A DNA stretch of 64,000 bases from Theristus sp. LFF4_11 (Eukaryota > Nematoda > Chromadorea > Monhysterida > Xyalidae): assembly GCA_030248135.1 (NCBI GenBank), contig JASANC010004948.1, positions 5,001 to 69,000 of the forward strand, given 5' to 3'. Positions within the stretch are counted from its first letter, which is position 1, and every line of letters begins with the position of its first letter. The notes beneath the pieces are model-generated. The model did no database searches, was not told the DNA's origin, and saw only the letters and a program-made list of their open reading frames with translations. A program made the translations under genes and the position numbers. Positions 13,201 to 23,934 of the stretch are shown one piece after another.

Positions 13201-16200
13201 AGGTTTTTTAATAATAAATAAAATTATTGGTTGTATTTTTGACCAATGACAAACTGATGAGTTGCTCACGGATTCCGCTGAAAAGTTTCGTTCTTCTTTT
13301 TAATTTTATGCTTCTACCGCGGGATCATCGGCGAATTGTGTTATTGAATGGAGCATGGTCAACAGCGTACCGTATCAACAACAATGTATCTTTCATGATT
13401 TGTTGTGCTGCACCAGCAGCAGCCCACACATACTGAAACCGAATAGTCAACATTGAAATCAACAATCTGTTAACTCAACTGTGAATCCCTAAACATATTT
13501 AACAAAACGTCCCACATCTTTCAGTGCCCGTCGTCTTCACCGCCATCCCTCCAGGCGAGTACAACCTGAACTTCAAGTCCAAACGTCACTATCTGAAACA
13601 GTCCACGGTCACCGTGGCAGGCATTGACCGCGACGTAAACGTCCGGCTGCGTCTGTTGACCGTCCGCGAGCGTCTGCTGACCGCAAGGAACCGCACTGAT
13701 GGGCAGTACAGGGTGGAGTTGCAGCGTAGCAAGGTGGACGGATTGGAGGTATATTGTCGGTTGATTGGAACCTGTCAGAAACAGCGTCATTGTTAGGTGG
13801 CGGGGTGTCCCTTGTTGTTTACTGTGTCAAGCAAGCTGAAGATTTTTCGATTTTTAAATGAACTGCTAACTGTCATTTCAAAAAAACTTGCATAACAAAT
13901 TTGTCATAAAAAGATCGATTTTTACCTTGATCTGAGCATTTTTTAGGACGTCTTGCCTATCATCATAATCGAGCCCATTGGCAACACCGTAGCCGTCCCA
14001 TTTGGCGTTGATGCGAACAAGGAGCAGTTGATCATCAAAAATCACGGCGGAGTCAGAGCAGTGGTACCATCAATTCACGTCGATTCTGACATGGTTCCCT
14101 TCACGATCAGGCAACAGGTTGGTTTTTTGAGTGGCGCTTTTATATTCACATCTGACAGATTGAGATGGCGTCATCAAAGACGTGTTAGTACACATCAGTA
14201 TATCGTTGGTGGCCAGAAGATGAACAAATTCGAAAAAAAATGCAATAAAACGAAAAAACTACTAATTTCGCAGCTTGTTGAGCTAATAACTAGAGTGAGT
14301 TTGTTCAGATACCCGGAATATCTGATGAGGAATTTTCCTCAAAAACAGAAGTGCACATTGCTTGTGTTGCATATGATCACTACAAACAATGTAACCGGTC
14401 CCAACTGAAACCTTTCAGCCGTCCAGCATTACAGTGGTCGAACCCCATCGTACGATATCAGTGCCATTCGAAATTGCCTACCGTAATCCCTCGAATACCG
14501 TAGCTCGAAAACCGTTATGCCATTATTATGTTGTGCCGGTGCCGTATTCGTTCATGACGTCATCGTCCGAGACGCAGATGACCAGAAGTGCAAACTTACT
14601 TGTGAAAGCTGCAAACCGGCCAAGTGGGGACGGATTGCCGACGGTTTGCGATGGTGAGGCCTCGGCGCTTTTGTTCACAAACTTTTATGGGATTTCCTGG
14701 TCGGGAACAGCGTTTACGGTAATGGGAACGTAGAGCATTTACAGGGCATGTTCCAAATGTTGCCTATGAGTATTGCCACTCGCAACAGTGCAACACAACG
14801 AGAGCTTAGCACTGACATTGTAGAATTTGCGTGAGCACCTTTCGAGCGCCCACTGTACTGATGGTTTATCTTCAGGGCATCAGACAATTCTTTTATCCAA
14901 CCAGATTTTTCTTGCAATTGATTTCGTAATCTACTATTGAATAATTAGTAAGTAGTAACAACTGGTAGTAGTGACTAACTGACTAAGTAAGCTAAAAATT
15001 ACTAAGTAATCCGGGCAATGACCTATTTCTTTTTTCCAGTTTTAATGAACGACAACGATGAAGTGACGGAGGTCTCCGAACGCCTGACCCTCTCCAGCCA
15101 ATCAGCAATCTCCTGCGACTGTGCGGCCAATCAGCGTCGTGCATGCGCCACGGACTACAGTAGACTGGCCACTTGCAAAGCGCCATTCCAGCTGCTGCTT
15201 AGCGCAACGCCTGGTCTCGGCACGATCCATGCGGTGTTGCATTTCGCGGCAATGTGTCACGAGAACGGAGTGGACTGGCGCCGGACGGTGTACGCCTTGA
15301 GGTATAATATGGCTGGTTAGAACCCGGCAATGGTTCACTGAGACAGTTCAAAACACGAGATTCAGAAACAAAAACACAAACACCAGATTGTGGCATTTCG
15401 ATTGTAAACAGAGTTCAGCTGAATTTTTCTGTTCTGACGTTTGGTTCACGTTTGGTTGGTTAATGGAACTCTTTCATCTGACGTGACTTTTTGTAATTTC
15501 AACATTTTTACAGGTGCCATCAAAATACGCGGTTGGTTTGTCCAAATTCAAATCTGATTCCGTCGAAAAACGCCGACAACTTTCTGCGTTTCACTGACAG
15601 CATGACAACCGTTATGACACCATTTCAGTAAGTCATTTCAGCTCTCTTTCAATGTTTGTTGAGTTTGCAGTTCAACAAAATTAGAGTGAAAATACTTGAT
15701 TGATTGCACTTCTGTTGATCTGATTTCTTATTTGGCTCTTTTTGGCTTATAATGATTCTTTGGGATAACGTTTAAATAATGTTGTGCAATATTTCTGATT
15801 CTGAGGCTCCGAGAACAATTGAAAGTCAAAAGCAATACACTTTTCTCAAACTCATGTGCAGACTGTCCAAACTGCCGTCTGCTGAGTGGCTGCGTGCATT
15901 TCGCAATTCCATCTCTGACCAATCACCGTTTGGAGTTCGAATAACGGACGACGAAAAGCGGACAATCACGGAAATTGAGGCTGAAGGCGAAGACTTTCTG
16001 GCAAAATGGAATTCAATTGTCGACATTTGGAATGGCAATGCAAACGCCAATGACGACGTGTTTGTGGATGTTGTTGCCGTACAGAATCTGTTGTCGGACG
16101 CACAGCGTGTTGCACATGAGGTTGGTATATTTTTTTTGCTGAAAACTGTGGAATTAATTTTTCTAGAGGAGGCTCTATAAGCACGGACCATATCAACAAA

Positions 16201-19200
16201 ATAGTCAATACATTGTTGATGTTTTCTGTGAAAACTCAGCAGTTTGCTGATTAACTTCTTGTTAATGGTTTATTGATGCTGTGTCTATAGGCCGGCTTCG
16301 ACAACGTTCTCTTGCAATTGGACTCTCTGATTCTGCCTGGCGACGAAATAACGCCAGAAAAGGCTGCTGAAACGTGCGCTAACGCGACGGTAACGCTGAG
16401 TCCAAAAACTGTCATTGTCAATGGAGAGTTTGAAGTGCAGGTTAGCTTTTTCTACGATATTTTCTTGTTCTGATTTTGATTGGCTGCACTTTATTGTTTC
16501 GGGGTGTGTGTTTTCTTGGCATTTTAGCCTCTTAGGAGCTTTACTTTTTTCAGGTTGAATTACAAAATCGTCTTCGGTCAGAACCTTTGCGTCAAATCGA
16601 GATTGAACTGAATTTTCAGCCAATCAAAGAGAATGGTAACGAGTCACTGGAGTTTGTTGCCGGTAACGTTTTTTTTTGTTGTTGTCAGCTGGAAGTATTT
16701 TGTAAACTTTCATTTTTTTGCCAATAATGCTGAGTAGTAGCGCATAGCCAACTTCCAAGTTGATTTTTAATTAATTTTTATTGCAATGTTAATTTGTTAG
16801 GTCGAAAAGATATACCGTATTACCCCCATTAAACCCCCCCCACCATTAATCCCCCCCACCAATAAACCCCCACCCCCCCGACCAGTTTCCGAATAATCCC
16901 CCCCCCCCCCACAAATAATCCCCCATGGGGGATTATTGGAGACCTGTTTGAAACACATACCCAGCGAATTCAGTGGCTGGTTGCAGTGAAAATGATGAAA
17001 TTGTGCTACCAAAGGCCCCAAATGGGTGAGTTAATAGTAATTTCATTACAAAAGGCTGTTATAAAAGGAAATTTTTATGTAGAGTAGAAGTTTCTGCGAC
17101 TTTCTTGCCTGCCATGCAATGTATTTTTGCCATTTTTCAACAAACCCCCACCCCTAGAATTTTTTTTGTAAATAACCCCCCCCCCCACCAATAATCCCCC
17201 CCAATAAACCCCCACCCCTAAAAGTCGCTGACGTATTAATCCCCCATGGGGGTTTATTGGGGGTAATACGGTACCACGGTACACAGTCAATCAAGTCATA
17301 TTTGAAAAAAATCAATTGCAGCCAAATCAATGAAGCTGTTTCCAAATTTGTGATCAAGATTTTTAGAGTTGCCCAAATTCACTGGTGTCTCGTCAGTAAA
17401 CGGCCGTAGCGACTTGCCAGCAAATGGCAACATGACAATAAAATGGCAAGTTCGCGTCAGCGTACGTCAGAAACTGGCCAAAACCGTCAACTACAACATC
17501 AACGTGCTAGTGACATTCAAAAAAGCCCGCCAAAATTCAACGTCATTGTTACTCGATTCCGATGTCAAAAATGACACAAAAACAGTCGCCACTCGCTTGC
17601 CAGCTGGCGTGCTGACGGTTCGACCGTTGGCCAATTTGAAACAATATGTGTTCCTGCAAAAAAAGATTCAGCCAAACTCTTTGGTCGATTCGGCCGACCC
17701 ATTTTCGGCCGTTCTGGTGCTGGCCAACGCGGCCCCACGAGAGGAAGAGAATTTGAAAATGTCCGCTCCCGCCTTTCGACTGCGTCAGGCTGACGGGGTG
17801 TACAGGAAATATCGAGTGTCGGGCAGCTGGGCCAAGATCGGTCAGTTTTGGCGAATTTTGGGGACAAAATTGAGCAGTGGTCGCGAAGGTCTGTCAAGCC
17901 ACCATTCCAGTGCAGAAATTTGAAAACTTGGTAGTTGAAAAACTAAGCGTGTCCACAAGGAAGGCACAGGAACAGCCCTGTTTTCTGCGTGACTGTGGTT
18001 AGTTTTCAACATCGTCATTCGTGGTAAGCTACATCTTTAATGCAAAATGGGAAGGTCCAGGTTTTCCAGGTACTTTTCAAGGTCCAAGAACGGCAACACA
18101 GCGGGTGCCCACGGAATTTTAAGTTTTTTGACAAATAATTTTTTACTGACTTGTTTTCGTAGCTTTTTTTCACAGGCTCCTCTGTCGTCACCGATTACAA
18201 CTTCTCAAGCAGCCAATCAGCGTTCAGCTTGTCACCCGGCCAACTGGCCCGATTCTATTTCAATGTTTCTCTATTGAACGACAATTCGTTACCGGACAGT
18301 CACTCACCAGTACAGTTGGAATCACTCGAGATGACCCAAATGAGGAAAGGGCCGCTTTTGTCAGTCTCGGAATCAAAGACGCTCACAATTGCGCACATCT
18401 TCAATGGTTCTAACTCGATTTTGGTCGAACACAACGAAAGTGCCTCAAATGTTCCCAGCGCTGCGGAACGGTTACTCGATGGAGCAGTCGCACCGTTGCA
18501 GAAATTCTCGCTGGAAACTGGCGCTTTTGAGGAGGTGATGCATAATCCTGGTTTGAAGACCGTTCACTTTCGTTTTTTTGTCGAACTATACTGTACGTTG
18601 TACCCTGTTTGGCTTTGTTGTGCCTTAGTTTTTAAAATGTCAGTTTCTGTTTTGTGGCTTCACTGGCCTCCTCGGACTGATGACAGCCCACTCCACGAGA
18701 ACATCCATTGTACCTAATGGGAGACTCTGGCGGGTAAACTTCTGCAAGTTAAAAATTCAAAACATGCACACGACACGACGTTTCGTAATTTTCAGGTGCT
18801 CCAATTGGCATTCGTCAATATCACATCTGAAATTGAGCTCGTCAAGGTCGGAAAACGCTTTCGAGAAGTTCACGCAACGTTTGTGCCCCGAACGGGCGTT
18901 TCAACCCTGAATGCGGTTCAGACGCCCGTCACGGCGTTTGGCAGTGTCCCGCTGGCTTTTAGGTGTGGCAAAAAAAACTCTAAAAACTGTCTGTTACACA
19001 CCGTGAAAATTGGTTCAATCGATAAGCAGCTCAACAACATTTTGTTGAGGTGGACGATTTTGTGTCAGTCTCTAGCAATCGCAATGGAATGTGGAATGGA
19101 ACACTTTGTTTAACTTCTGATGAACTAAATGCACAGAGTATAGTGGATACCGTAATCGGTCTTACTGTAAGATTGCTTACCGTACTTCTTGGTCGTAAAC

Positions 19201-21483
19201 GTTCCTGTTGGTCAAGACAATTTATTGAATGCAGGAAAGAAAGTTTTCCACCTTTTCTGAACAGCAATAAGCTCCGAATTTCATGCTGTTCACACAGTTT
19301 TATTGGAGTTTCCTGCTTTTTCGCAAAATAAAACGGATGGATGGATGGAATAAGCGTCAAATAAAACTCAATAGAGCTGCTGTTGTTTCACATCGCTCAT
19401 TGTCTCTCCAGGACTGACCGTTTTTTCACGATCACACAAGCGGCGCGCCAACAGCCAATCAGCGTGTCCTCATTTGAACGCACCAATGAGCTTCCAGCGG
19501 ACCAACTTTGGATCACCAACACGGACGACAACGCGAATTCGCTGAGGTTCATTGACTCCGATCTTCGTCTGCAGTTTGCCGGTCAACCGATCAACTATCG
19601 ATTTCTGTTTGGACCGCCGAATCGGGGCGCGCCCACGTTTGAACAGTCGTATTATGAGGTTGGTATACGAGAGTATTTGCATTACCTAGAAGAAGAGAAG
19701 TTGTCAATATGGTTAACAACAGTCTGCGGTTATTGCTGTTCAACCAAAAGTTACCCAAAAACCTTGCTTGTACGTAATTCCTCCACCAGGTATGTTTTTT
19801 TGCGAAAATAGCAGGAACACTCCGGTAAAGAACTGTATGACAGCATGTGGTACATACGGAAGCCCCACACAAAATTACAGGATCGATAATTTTTGTAATG
19901 ATACCATTTTTCTCATGTTCTTCTCAACAGGTGAACATCAGTCGGGACGCCATTGACCCAAACGATGTCATCCTGGTCGTGTCCGCTCGGGACGAAAATG
20001 ATCGTGTGGAATACAAGTTGTATGGCGGTGATGGGCTGTTCGCAATCAATGAGAATGATGGTGGGTGTTGTGAACAAAGTTCAAATGTGAAAAAAAGTTC
20101 GGCCGAGCAACCAATAAGTGCAAGTCTGACAACAACGTTGCACTTTGTTATTTTGGCACGGTAATGCTGCATTATTATCACAAGCAAACCCACAGGCAAA
20201 CATGCATTCTGAACTGAACAGTGCGTTGCATATGACACCGTGTGTGCCAGCGCGTTTGATTGTGACTGTGCAACACGGTACACTGTTTGAATGCCAAGCA
20301 GGACTTTGGCAACCATTTTTTTGTTGTCCACTGATTGGTCGCAGCTATACAATGCAGCCAATCAGCACACGTGCCCAGTTTCGTTGATCCATTCAGGCTC
20401 CATCAAGTTAACCCGCTCACTGCCCCGTCAACCCTCGCTCTATTGTCTGACCATAAAAGCGGAGGACAACAATTACCCGGTCCGCTCGGCCGTTGCACCG
20501 TTGCGCGTGTTCGTGTTCGACTCGAAGGATGATGCCGCTTCAAACGCGGACACCGCCGGCGATCGAGCAAGGCCGATCGTGCCTGTGTGCGAGCCGATTC
20601 GCAATACCGTCGGACTGCTGCCGTGGACGTGGAAGACAGAGGACACGAGGTGGGTTTTACGAAACTCTTGTTTCTAGAAATCTCAAACATTTTGCACATC
20701 TTATTATTGCCTGTTATATGAGGTCTTTCTTTGTATCTATTCTTTGCGCAGCAGAGTCCCAGAACCTGCAGAATAAATGAGTACATGTGAACTTCAAAAT
20801 TTGTAACTCTATAACATATCCAGCTAGGTGATTGGTCGATGTATGCATTTTGTGATGGGGAGGCGGAGTTTGGTTTGCATAGAATCCATGTATCACATGA
20901 CCACCAACCAATCAGCCAGTTGGATATGTTTTAGAGCTAGACCGTAAAAACCCCAAAAACATCTCTCCGCAGCAGTACGACCTCATCATCAACAACAACC
21001 AAGAGCCCAGCAAGCTCAACCGAGAAGACAACAACAACCACAACAACCAGTTCACGAATCACAACAACAACAAAAGATGAGCAAAAACACACACCAGACA
21101 CCGGCGGCAACATCGACGAATCGGTGGGCACCGGCAAACCACGCTCCACCACAACAGCACCAAACCGTGACACAACAACCACAAAAACTACTCCACCGTC
21201 CAGTGGAGCAGAATCCACAACAACAGAACGACAAACAACAACAACAACAACAACAATAGTAGATACACCACACCAACAGACTACAACCAGAGAATCCACA
21301 AGCACACCACTCACAACACACCATCATCGTGTGGTGCTGCCGCCGATTCCATCGAAGAAGCCACCAATCATCGACGTTGATGAGATTGACGACGCGGCAC
21401 TGGTGCAGATGGCCTGCAGATTGAGGGACACGAAACCGATTTGGGGTGTGATTTGTGACCTGCAGAAGGCCGTCAGACCGTGA
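1..21483 (+). CDS. Giant secreted beta-helix / EGF / cadherin-like extracellular protein (3' 42 exons, 5' partial)
   Basis: Forty-two exons join in consistent phase to about 2,738 residues ending at TGA 21481-21483; the N-terminus lies upstream of the window. Order: beta-helix region (exons 1-13), EGF-like repeats (14-19, one more in 21), beta-sandwich region (22-39), cadherin-like repeat (39-41), Thr-rich tail (42). No C-terminal membrane segment is seen, so it is probably secreted into extracellular matrix or cuticle, although a membrane anchor further 5' cannot be excluded. The beta-helix part, with repeated NYW(G) motifs followed by an acidic stretch and a Phe-Pro-Phe end, resembles Drosophila bark beetle/anakonda, a tricellular-junction protein. 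The rest of the architecture does not match bark as I know it. Introns mostly end TTTCAG. Several exons carry an over-represented CCAATCAGC word. Exon structure is high confidence; orthology is uncertain. Confidence 0.85.
271..405 (+). repeat. tRNA-derived SINE-like copy 1
   Basis: Shares most of its length with 36796-36940, including the A-box-like GGTAGTGCGTTAGACTGC, the B-box-like GGGGGATCGAGCCCCGCC and the downstream body GATGGGCGCCCTACTC. It is somewhat decayed in its first bases and begins 4 bases after the donor of exon 1. The body downstream of the tRNA-like head, present in both copies, argues for a retroposed SINE and not a functional tRNA. Confidence 0.65.
480..660. repeat. Degenerate TCAGC-rich tract in intron 1
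   Basis: About 180 bases in which CTCAGTCAGC, TTAGTCAGC, CAATCAGCC and CAGTCAGCTG variants recur every 10-25 bases. There is no clean period. The remainder of intron 1 (661-999) shows no recognisable feature. Confidence 0.5.
4587..7027 (+). other. 2.4 kb intron 12 of the giant gene
   Basis: The largest intron of this gene in the window. It separates exon 12 (phase 1 end) from exon 13 (phase 1 start). I see no convincing nested gene, RNA or repeat from the families listed here; open frames within it are short and lack splice or codon signals. Confidence 0.5.
7301..7436. repeat. CA/TG hairpin repeat, copy 1
   Basis: The left arm (around CAAACAAACACACAGGCAC) is the reverse complement of the right arm (around GTGCCTGTGTGTTTGTTTGTG), with a ~65-base loop. 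Lies in intron 13 of the giant gene. Related copies are at 12104, 20158, 23431, 38720 (half), 39263, 54105 and 54843. Confidence 0.7.
7573..10715 (+). CDS. Exons 14-21 of the giant gene: EGF-like repeats and linker
   Basis: Exons: 7573-7710, 7834-7955, 8139-8250, 8328-8454, 8906-9069, 9286-9466, 9924-10101, 10506-10715. Cysteine spacing is EGF/tenascin type: successive C-x-x-x-C...C-x-C...G-(W/Y)-x-G-x-x-C units such as [57 protein letters not shown] and [12 protein letters not shown], with one isolated unit [13 protein letters not shown] in exon 21. Exon boundaries usually fall inside a repeat. Exon 17 needs a non-consensus donor (GTCGTG after 8454) to keep frame with exon 18; the joined sequence then reads as a proper EGF start (CDTVLCALANC). 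A MITE lies in the intron before exon 18, and a retroposon tail abuts exon 19. Role inferred: rod-like spacer or adhesion segment between the beta-helix and the beta-sandwich region. Confidence 0.85.
8666..8887. mobile_element. CCGTATTACCCCC-type MITE, degraded copy
   Basis: The left end TACCGTATTACC is followed by C-rich DNA. The interior (GCTACCAAAGGCCCC..., ATTTCATTACAAAAGGCTG, GTAGAGTAGAAGT) is shared with the fuller copies at 16813-17273 and 27580-28048; the right terminus is lost. Sits in the intron just before exon 18 of the giant gene. Confidence 0.7.
9192..9285 (+). repeat. Retroposon-like tail abutting exon 19
   Basis: CGGGTCTCCG... through CGGAGTTTCCTGCTTTTTC, GCGAAATAAAATGGATGG and (ATGG) units. 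Copies share this 3' structure at 10727 (reverse), 19268 and 53766. The final ATGGATGGATTTCAG forms the acceptor of exon 19. Confidence 0.6.
10727..10812 (-). repeat. Retroposon-like tail, reverse copy
   Basis: The (CATT)n start, TTTTATTTCGCAAGAATGC and ATACGGAGACCCGAG are the reverse complement of the tail family at 9192, 19268 and 53766. It begins about 11 bases after the donor of exon 21. Confidence 0.6.
10842..10917. repeat. (GATT)n microsatellite
   Basis: Imperfect TGAT/GATT repeat with GACT and GATC interruptions, ending 12 bases before the acceptor of exon 22. A longer counterpart lies in the GPCR gene at 56488-56690. Confidence 0.85.
10930..19658 (+). CDS. Exons 22-39 of the giant gene: long beta-sandwich region (CARDB/Ig-like?)
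   Basis: Exons: 10930-11182, 11313-11483, 11688-11740, 11826-12023, 12273-12566, 12796-13186, 13525-13748, 13947-14117, 14419-14653, 15040-15301, 15514-15627, 15862-16120, 16291-16440, 16554-16662, 17367-17840, 18176-18534, 18796-18962, 19412-19658. About 1,380 residues of beta-rich sequence with few cysteines. Repeated patterns such as [38 protein letters not shown] and [12 protein letters not shown] recall bacterial-type CARDB/APHP and fibronectin-like sandwiches, but no domain is assigned with confidence. Boundaries of the tiny exon 24 are the least certain: donor 11483 or an alternative near 11502. Seven of the coding-exon CCAATCAGC words of this gene lie in exons 27, 31 and 37, one in 26 and one in 39. 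Confidence 0.75.
12104..12212. repeat. CA/TG hairpin repeat, copy 2
   Basis: Left arm TGTTGCACTGTCACAAACAA and CACACAGGCACAC; right arm GTGTGCTTGTGTGTCTGTTTG and GTGGTTGTGTCTG. Inside intron 25 of the giant gene. Confidence 0.65.
16813..17273. mobile_element. CCGTATTACCCCC-type MITE, near-complete copy
   Basis: Inverted termini CCGTATTACCCCCATTAAAC and the reverse complement ending GGGTAATACGG, each flanked by TA, the target duplication of Tc1/mariner elements. The subterminal DNA is C-rich with several CCCCCATGGGGG palindromes; the ~250-base middle matches the copies at 8666 and 27580. No transposase frame. Lies in intron 35. Confidence 0.8.
19268..19348 (+). repeat. Retroposon-like tail, copy 3
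   Basis: AGCTCCGAATTTCATGCTG, GGAGTTTCCTGCTTTTTCGC, AAAATAAAACGGATGG and (ATGG)n, as at 9192. It lies in intron 38. Confidence 0.6.
19412..20649 (+). CDS. Exons 39-41 of the giant gene: cadherin-like repeat
   Basis: Exons 19412-19658, 19931-20060 and 20397-20649. The joined sequence contains the signature of a cadherin repeat: a Glu-anchored start (SYYEVNISRDA), then VSARDEND, then [18 protein letters not shown], then [17 protein letters not shown], and an end strand LRVFVFDS. This follows the family order A-x-D-x-D, then G-x-I, then the A-x-D near the C-terminus. Calcium-ligand residues are partly conserved (ARDEND, AEDNNYP). It stands alone just before the mucin-like tail. Intron 40 contains a CA-hairpin repeat and an intronic CCAATCAGC word. 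The cadherin assignment is good by motif; adhesive function is an inference. Confidence 0.72.
20158..20278. repeat. CA/TG hairpin repeat, copy 3
   Basis: CACAAGCAAACCCACAGGCA on the left and GTGTGTGCCAGCGCGTTTG with GTGACTGTGCAACAC on the right form the arms. Inside intron 40. Confidence 0.55.
20797..20943. mobile_element. Palindromic MITE of the CAATCAGC family before exon 42
   Basis: The left TAACTCTATAACATATCCAG is an imperfect inverted copy of the right GGATATGTTTTAGAGCTAGA. Both arms carry GTGATTGGT / ACCAATCAGC, and the loop has GGAGGCGGAGTTTGG, also seen at 29641 and (complemented) at 56080. The last exon begins 30 bases downstream. Confidence 0.65.
20973..21483 (+). CDS. Exon 42 of the giant gene: Thr-rich mucin-like C-terminal tail
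   Basis: The last exon starts after CCGCAG and runs 170 codons to TGA. The first two thirds are mostly Thr with Ser, Pro and Gln, encoded by ACA/ACC runs (20990-21260), a likely O-glycosylated stalk. The final ~45 residues are ordered-looking, with two cysteines ([10 protein letters not shown] and [10 protein letters not shown]), and may form a small terminal cap. No hydrophobic anchor follows. A palindromic MITE ends about 30 bases upstream of the exon. Confidence 0.85.
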
Positions 21484-21565
21484 TTGGCTGTATTTGAAGA
21501 ATTTGAATTATTGCCCAGGCGCGTTGATTGGGTAGTTTCTCAATGCAAAGGGATTTCATGACGAA

Positions 21566-21714
21566 CAGTCTATCTCTCGAAATTATGGGCAATCAGCTGA
21601 TTGGTTGGTGATCACGTGATATACAATGCTTTCTGTGCAGGACCTGACAAGAAAGCATGCATCACACGTGATCACCAATCAGCTGATTGCCTATAATTTA
21701 ACAGTTCGACTGTA
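21566..21714. mobile_element. CAGTCGAA-type palindromic MITE in the 3' region of the giant gene
   Basis: Inverted arms contain GGCAATCAGCTGATTGG and GTGATCACGTGA on the left, with complements on the right, ending TTCGACTG followed by TA. Central GCTTTCTGTGCAG is shared with 55992-56152. Contains two exact CCAATCAGC words. Confidence 0.75.
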
Positions 21715-23430
21715 GTTTCACTTCATCACGTAAACTGAAAGGCAGGCCAACCGTTAAGATTCCATTTTATTGATATTGATTATGAACTTTAATACTTTTT
21801 GCTATGGTAATTCAGTTGCAAATTGTATTTTCGTCATTGAAAAGTGTTACTCCTAGTCAAAAAATGTGTGTGTAAAAAATAAAACACAGAATGCAAGCAT
21901 TTTACTGCAACTTCAATATAAACCCCGTGTACGTCTTTATACATTGTATTTTTTACAATTACATTTTTGTTTATTATGCACAATAATCCACCTATAGTGC
22001 GAATCACAAAAAAGGATCAACCGAAAAAACAAACAAAATTCCATTCAGTGGTTGAATTGTTTTACGTGCCGCTTAAAAAGTAAAATTTCAAACTCATTGT
22101 CATGCACAGATAACAAATTCAAAAAAAATCGCGAATCAATAGTTTGATTGTTAATTTTCAAAAGGAAAAAATTCAAAACAAATCCAACGCAATAAAATAT
22201 ACATAATATGTATCCAAACAGTTCACACAGGTTTTACAGAAATCAGTTTCCTATATTCATTGAGGGGACCATGAATTGATACCAAAAATAATCTTCCAAT
22301 GTGCACAATCACATATTTTTTCGTTCAAAGCATATCAACACAAATTTCAAAGCAATCAATTCATTTGCTACCTAGTGAATTTCTGACGACGAAATACAAA
22401 CAAAAATAACAGTTGATTAACTAGTAGTTCCCCGTTTTGTTTCCTGAAAAAAGTGCAAAACAACTTTGAAAACGTATGAAGAATGAATCAATGAACCAAA
22501 CAGTGAGCAACACGCAGTACCAAATCAACCAATTAATCAATCAATAATCCACCGCGAATTTACTACAGTTTTTGAAGCCTGTTCTGCTCAATTGTTTTTT
22601 TTAAATGACGTTCATAAACTTCAGAAAATAATACCTTTAAATAAATAAATACAATACAGTTAAAAATGATTTGCAATTTAAAGAAAACAAGGTATGAGAA
22701 AAAGGATAGACCGGGTGAAGAATGCAAAGTGGTGATTTTGACTTTTTGACTAATCGAGAGTGGTGCTTTCGTAACTCATGTTCACCCACTAAAGTTGAAC
22801 AAAAACCAATTCCAACACAGCACCGAAACAAGCATTTTCTTTTGTTTACCAGATTACTGTTTCAAACTCTTTACACCGAACTGTACTTCACAAAAAAATG
22901 TTGCGGTGCTCTGAACTTTCAGAGCCAATTCACGACGAAAGAGACATGCCATGTACGTCTGCATAAACGAGCCCTAGCCGTAAACAGCAACACACTATAA
23001 CAGTCAATCGGGAATACCACGAAAACAAGTAAACAACAACAACAATAAACAACAACATGTACCGTCCTTTCGGGTCTGTCACTCCATGTCGAAATTCCGT
23101 TTCCCATCGCACTGCATATGTGTGTGGTGGTGTGGTCTTGTTTAGTAACCAACACCCAACAATCTCCTTCCTTCAGTGCTAGCTGACAGTCCAGTTAGAA
23201 CATCGTTTCCGTGTAAATACGGTTTGGGCAGGTCTGTCTGTTTTACTAACGTCTGCCTGTGTGTCCGTTTTACTAACGAGCCAAGGGACCATGCGTGTTA
23301 CCGTAAACCGTAAAATGGAGTGACAAATCGCAAGACCATAATGACACACTAACACATAAATGAACAAAGTCGATCTCATAGCAACTAGTCATATAGTCCT
23401 CGTCTGGAGACAATACACTCGGTTCTATAA
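21715..23430. other. AT-rich intergenic DNA between convergent genes
   Basis: No coding exons, conserved motifs or repeats of the described families recognised. It should hold the 3' UTR end of the giant gene at its left side. Confidence 0.5.
21879..21884 (+). terminator. Candidate polyadenylation signal of the giant gene
   Basis: AATAAA about 395 bases after the stop codon, in AT-rich sequence. It is the first canonical hexamer found downstream of the TGA, after an intervening palindromic element at 21566-21714. Confidence 0.4.
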
Positions 23431-23622
23431 AGTAATGTTGCACAGTCCACACAGCAAACACACAGGCACACACACACACACACGCTGCTGAAACACCACA
23501 GATCGGTTTATAACAAATTGCTGTTGCACTGAAGCCAACAAACACACAGGCGCAGATGCACTGCCTCCATTGTATACGCGTGTGTGTGTGTGTGCCAGTG
23601 CGTTTGTCTGTGTCACAATCCT
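23431..23622. repeat. CA/TG hairpin repeats, two overlapping copies
   Basis: AATGTTGCACAGTCCACACAG and (CA)n, then ATTGCTGTTGCACTGAAGCC and CAAACACACAGGCGCAG, then (TG)n and GTCTGTGTCACAATCC form two left arms sharing one right arm. Confidence 0.6.
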
Positions 23623-23934
23623 CGAGTGCACCGAGTCTTCAGACGAGCACTCTACACAAACCAACCAAAAAAACAAAACACGACAACACAACACGCCTGT
23701 TCGATCGTTGGTCACAGTTCGGAGTTCGCTAATGGCGCCAGATAGGCGTCGTGCCGTTGGTGTTGCGCGAGCGCCTTCGCGGTCGCCGGGTCGTGCGGCA
23801 GGTCGGACGCTCTGCGCACGGTCGAGTCGATCATGAGCGCCTGGTCACGGGGTACTGACGTTGCAGAGTGCTTGTCGGCCTAGTGGAATGCGAAAATCTT
23901 GGTGTTGGGGGCACTATTATTGGTCGTATTCAGG

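Noticed and set aside
20937..21327. Long Val/Cys-rich open frames on the minus strand
   Set aside because: They are complements of the ACA/ACC-rich Thr tail of the last exon of the giant gene, and have no splice or conservation support.
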